Assembly: GCA_046086305.1 (NCBI GenBank)
Contig: JBJSXI010000037.1
Span: 1 to 11,446, forward strand
From: UBA668 sp046086305
GTDB taxonomy: Bacteria; Actinomycetota; Acidimicrobiia; Acidimicrobiales; Ilumatobacteraceae
Direction of reading: 5' to 3'
DNA: 11,446 bases
In this document: positions 9,233 through 11,446 of the stretch, one piece after another
Layout of the letters: every line of letters starts with the position of its first letter
How positions within the stretch are numbered: the first letter of the stretch is position 1
Program-made: the position numbers and the translations under genes
Notes under the pieces: model-generated
What the model was told of the DNA's origin: nothing
The model's database searches: none
What the model saw: only the letters and a program-made list of their open reading frames with translations

Positions 9233-9886
9233 ATGCGCGCTCGCGCTCTCATCGGATCCATCCTCGTCGTCGTCGGCGCGGTCGCCTGCGGCGTCGTCGA
9301 CGACGGTCGCGTCGAGCCGGTCTCACCGCCGTTCGGCCTCAGCGCAACGCTCGCCCCGACGACCACCGAGGCGACGACGACCACGGCCGCGGTCGACACC
9401 ACCACGGTCGACACGGCGACAACGGTGCCGGCAGTGCAGACCGAGCAGGTACGGCTCTACTTCGTCGCCAGCGGACAACTCACCTATGTCGTCGCCCAAC
9501 TTGCCAGCCCGGTCGCCCTCGCGCAGATCATCTCGGCCCTCCAGGCCGGTCCGCCCACCGGCGAACTGGGGACCGGTCTGCGCACCGCACTCCCCCTCGC
9601 CATCGAGATCGGCATCGGCACAGATGGCTCAGGTGTCGCCCAGGTGGTGCTCCCCGACGGGTTCTTCGACCTGATGACGGTGACCGATCAACGTCTCGTC
9701 GTCGCTCAGATCGTGCTCACCCTCACCGACAGTCGGGGCATCGGCCAGGTCACCTTCGATCAGGCTGTCCCGAAGCCCTCGGGTGAGCTGACCCCGCCCG
9801 GCGAGCCACTGGCCTACCGCGACTTCCAGAGCCTGCTGAGCACCGCTGCGACCACCGATCCGGTGACCTCGGACACCGGCGGCTGA
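9233..9886 (+). CDS. GerMN-domain lipoprotein, LpqB-like N-terminal part only
   Basis: A 217-residue probable lipoprotein. A short basic N-terminus and hydrophobic stretch end in GAVACG with Cys19 as the likely lipidation site (a weak lipobox, Ala at -3). A Thr-rich flexible linker occupies about 43-65. A GerMN-type domain covers about 72-178 (VRLYFVASGQLTYVVAQL, ALQAGPP, LPDGFFDL, AQIVLTLTDSRGIGQVTF). In mycobacteria LpqB, a GerMN lipoprotein encoded after mtrA-mtrB, acts on the MtrB kinase; position here suggests a similar accessory role, which is inference. Unlike LpqB it has no C-terminal beta-propeller. The ATG at 9233 is preferred to the adjacent GTG at 9230 because AGGTG at 9223-9227 is then better spaced. 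A tail rich in Thr and Ser ends three bases before era. Confidence 0.82.
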   Translation: MRARALIGSILVVVGAVACGVVDDGRVEPVSPPFGLSATLAPTTTEATTTTAAVDTTTVDTATTVPAVQTEQVRLYFVASGQLTYVVAQLASPVALAQIISALQAGPPTGELGTGLRTALPLAIEIGIGTDGSGVAQVVLPDGFFDLMTVTDQRLVVAQIVLTLTDSRGIGQVTFDQAVPKPSGELTPPGEPLAYRDFQSLLSTAATTDPVTSDTGG

Positions 9887-9889
9887 CAC

Positions 9890-10729
9890 GTGCGCAGCGG
9901 TCTCATCGCGCTCGTCGGTCGGCCGAACGTCGGCAAGAGCAGCCTGGTCAACGCCATGTGCCGCCACAAGGTGAGCATCGTCAGCGACAAACCGCAAACG
10001 ACACGGCATCGCATCATGGGTGTGCGGACGACCCCCGCCGCCCAGCTCGTCTTCGTCGACACCCCCGGTCTACACAAGGCGGTCACCGCCCTCGGTGAAC
10101 GTGTCAATGCGACTGCGCTCGAGAGCCTCGTCGATGTCGACATCCCGTGCCTCGTGATCGATGCCACCAAACCGTTCGGATCAGGTGACCGGTGGGTGGC
10201 GCGCCACCTCGATCTGCCGCGCAGCATCGTCATCGTCAACAAGATCGATGCAGTCGGGCCCGAACGCGTCGCAGCCCAGCTCGCGGCAGCCGGAGAACTC
10301 GGCGCCGCCGAGTACTTCCCGGTCTCGGCGCGCACCGGCGCCGGGATCGACACGCTGGTCGAGCACCTCGCCGCGCGCCTTCCCGAGGGACCCCTCTACT
10401 TCCCGGCCGACGTCCACAGTGACCAGCCCGAGGAGCAGTGGGTCGCCGAGCTGGTCCGCGAGCAACTCCTCGCCGTGACCCACGACGAACTGCCGTACAG
10501 CATCGCGACGCGTGTCACCGAGTGGGAGTGGCCACGGATCAGGGTCGAAATCCTCGTCGAACGGGAGAGTCAGAAGGGCATGGTGATCGGCAAGGGCGGC
10601 GCCGTGCTCAAAGAGGTCGGCACGCGCGTGCGGGCGCAGCTCCCCGAGGGCGCATTCGTCGAGCTGTTCGTCAAGGTCGACAAGGACTGGCAGCGCCGCC
10701 CCGACCGGGTCGAGCGGCTCGGCTATTGA
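9890..10729 (+). CDS. era: GTPase Era
   Basis: Essential-type GTPase that binds 16S rRNA near its 3' end during small-subunit maturation. The 279-residue product has G1 GRPNVGKS at 10-17, switch residues in QTTRHRI (36-42), G3 DTPG at 57-60, G4 NKID at 117-120 and G5 SAR at 146-148. The C-terminal KH domain has the GKGG loop at 234-237 within GMVIGKGGAVLKEVG, and the usual KVDKDWQRRP segment near the end. It is somewhat shorter than the roughly 300 residues typical because it begins directly at the first beta strand. The GTG at 9890 starts three bases after the lipoprotein stop, so translation probably depends on the upstream gene. In many bacteria era lies near recO; here about 9.4 kb of other genes separate them. 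Confidence 0.96.
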   Translation: MRSGLIALVGRPNVGKSSLVNAMCRHKVSIVSDKPQTTRHRIMGVRTTPAAQLVFVDTPGLHKAVTALGERVNATALESLVDVDIPCLVIDATKPFGSGDRWVARHLDLPRSIVIVNKIDAVGPERVAAQLAAAGELGAAEYFPVSARTGAGIDTLVEHLAARLPEGPLYFPADVHSDQPEEQWVAELVREQLLAVTHDELPYSIATRVTEWEWPRIRVEILVERESQKGMVIGKGGAVLKEVGTRVRAQLPEGAFVELFVKVDKDWQRRPDRVERLGY

Positions 10730-10770
10730 GCCGTTGACGCACCCATTGCGGAAGCAGTCCCCCGGCGTGC

Positions 10771-10774
10771 AAGG
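10771..10774 (+). promoter_or_regulatory. Ribosome binding site of the MaoC-type gene
   Basis: AAGG at an 8-base spacing before the ATG at 10783 supports that start. The 53-bp gap after era shows no clear terminator. Confidence 0.45.
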
Positions 10775-10782
10775 CTGACCAC

Positions 10783-11244
10783 ATGGCACCGCGGATCATC
10801 GATGGACATGGCGAACTGAAGACCCTCGTCGGCGAGCATCTCGGGTACAGCGACTGGCACACGATCACCCAGGAGCAGGTGAATACGTTCGCCGACGCGA
10901 CCGGCGATCACCAGTGGATCCATGTCGATCCGGTCCGCGCCGCGACCGACAGCCCCTACGGCGGGCCGATCGCCCACGGATATCTCACCCTGTCACTCGG
11001 GCCGGCCCTGATGGCGCATGTCGCGCAGACCGGACGCGTCCGGATGGGGGTGAACTACGGGTGCAACCGGGTGCGCTTCATGGCACCGGTGCCGGTTGGG
11101 TCACGGCTGCGGCTCGGCGTCAAGCTGCTCGCGGTGGACGACATCACCGGCGGAGTCCAGAGCACCTACGAGTTCACCTTCGAGTGCGAAGGCGCAGCCA
11201 AGCCGAGCTGCGTCGCCGAGGTCGTCTTCCGCAGCTACGAGTGA
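10783..11244 (+). CDS. MaoC-type (R)-enoyl hydratase/dehydratase
   Basis: A 153-residue single hot-dog domain protein of the MaoC/R-specific hydratase family, which adds water to 2-enoyl-CoA thioesters. The hydratase motif is clear: FADATGDHQWIHVDP at 36-50 contains the catalytic pair Asp42 and His47, followed by GPIAHGYLTLS at 61-71. Later segments NYGCNRVRFMAPVPVGSRLR and the closing beta strands fit the mycobacterial short single-domain hydratases. Substrate chain length is not predictable from sequence. It follows era after 53 bp. Its stop overlaps the GTG start of the next gene (GTGA), so the two are probably translated from one message. Functional linkage to era is not implied. Confidence 0.9.
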   Translation: MAPRIIDGHGELKTLVGEHLGYSDWHTITQEQVNTFADATGDHQWIHVDPVRAATDSPYGGPIAHGYLTLSLGPALMAHVAQTGRVRMGVNYGCNRVRFMAPVPVGSRLRLGVKLLAVDDITGGVQSTYEFTFECEGAAKPSCVAEVVFRSYE

Positions 11245-11446
11245 CGACTCCGCTTCGCGTCGCCCCGGCGCTGCACGTCGGCTGTCCGATGTGGGCGAAC
11301 CGGAGATGGGTCGGTCGACATTTGCCGGCCGACACCCCGGTCGGAGGGGAACTCGGTGCCTACCGTCGACTCCTCAACGCCGTCGAGGGCAACACGACCT
11401 TCTATGCACTGCCGCGCGCCGAGCTCGTCAGCCGGTGGGCGGACCA
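11241..11446 (+). CDS. DUF72 (YecE-like) family protein, 5' part
   Basis: Only the first 68 codons are in the window. The peptide HVGCPMWANRRWVG (12-25) followed by AYRRLLNAVEGNTTFYALP (42-60) is the characteristic N-terminal strand and EGNTTFY motif of DUF72, a TIM-barrel-like family of unknown biochemical role. The GTG at 11241 overlaps the upstream stop by 4 bp, and the first conserved strand begins about ten residues in, so this start is reasonable. The rest of the gene lies beyond the right edge. No function can be assigned. Confidence 0.88.
   Translation, partial: MTTPLRVAPALHVGCPMWANRRWVGRHLPADTPVGGELGAYRRLLNAVEGNTTFYALPRAELVSRWAD

Noticed and set aside
9359..9424. Thr-codon-rich repeat resembling a tandem repeat array
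   Set aside because: It encodes the flexible Thr-rich linker of the lipoprotein; the units are irregular and explained by the protein.
10734..10739. TTGACG after era as a -35 element for the MaoC-type gene
   Set aside because: No acceptable -10 hexamer follows at 16-19 bases.

Overview
The window is high-GC DNA with tightly packed genes, many GTG starts and several stop/start overlaps. The gene content points to Actinomycetota: an MtrA/MtrB-like two-component pair followed by an LpqB-like GerMN lipoprotein, plus era, recO and uppS-type genes. An Acidimicrobiia-like lineage is my best guess, but no rRNA or other decisive marker is present.

Region 1 (1-3720) is a divergent locus. Leftward lie recO (5' part only) and, upstream of it, a 178-residue cis-prenyltransferase-like protein that has the C-terminal half-motifs of UppS but no N-terminal catalytic motif. 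Rightward lie a UppS with all N-terminal catalytic motifs but no C-terminal RxG tail, and a DinG/XPD-like iron-sulfur helicase that overlaps uppS by 4 bp. The two UppS-like genes are only 45 bp apart and complement each other's missing motifs, as the eukaryotic DHDDS and NgBR subunits do. This is the strongest candidate for an undescribed system in the window.

Region 2 (3710-6820) holds glutamine-dependent asparagine synthetase (leftward), an IclR-family regulator (rightward) and a class I glutamine amidotransferase-like protein (leftward). A 15-bp partly palindromic sequence occurs both between asnB and iclR and upstream of the amidotransferase gene with one mismatch. It is a probable shared operator, so the three genes probably form one small nitrogen/glutamine-related regulon.

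Region 3 (6925-10729) has an OmpR-family response regulator (leftward) divergent from a sensor kinase, a GerMN-domain lipoprotein and era (rightward). This resembles mtrA-mtrB-lpqB, but with the regulator inverted and the lipoprotein cut down to its GerMN domain. The 240-bp gap between regulator and kinase is the longest gene-free stretch.

Region 4 (10783-11446) has a MaoC-type hydratase and the start of a DUF72 protein that overlaps it. I saw no RNA genes, mobile elements, CRISPR arrays or clear intrinsic terminators.
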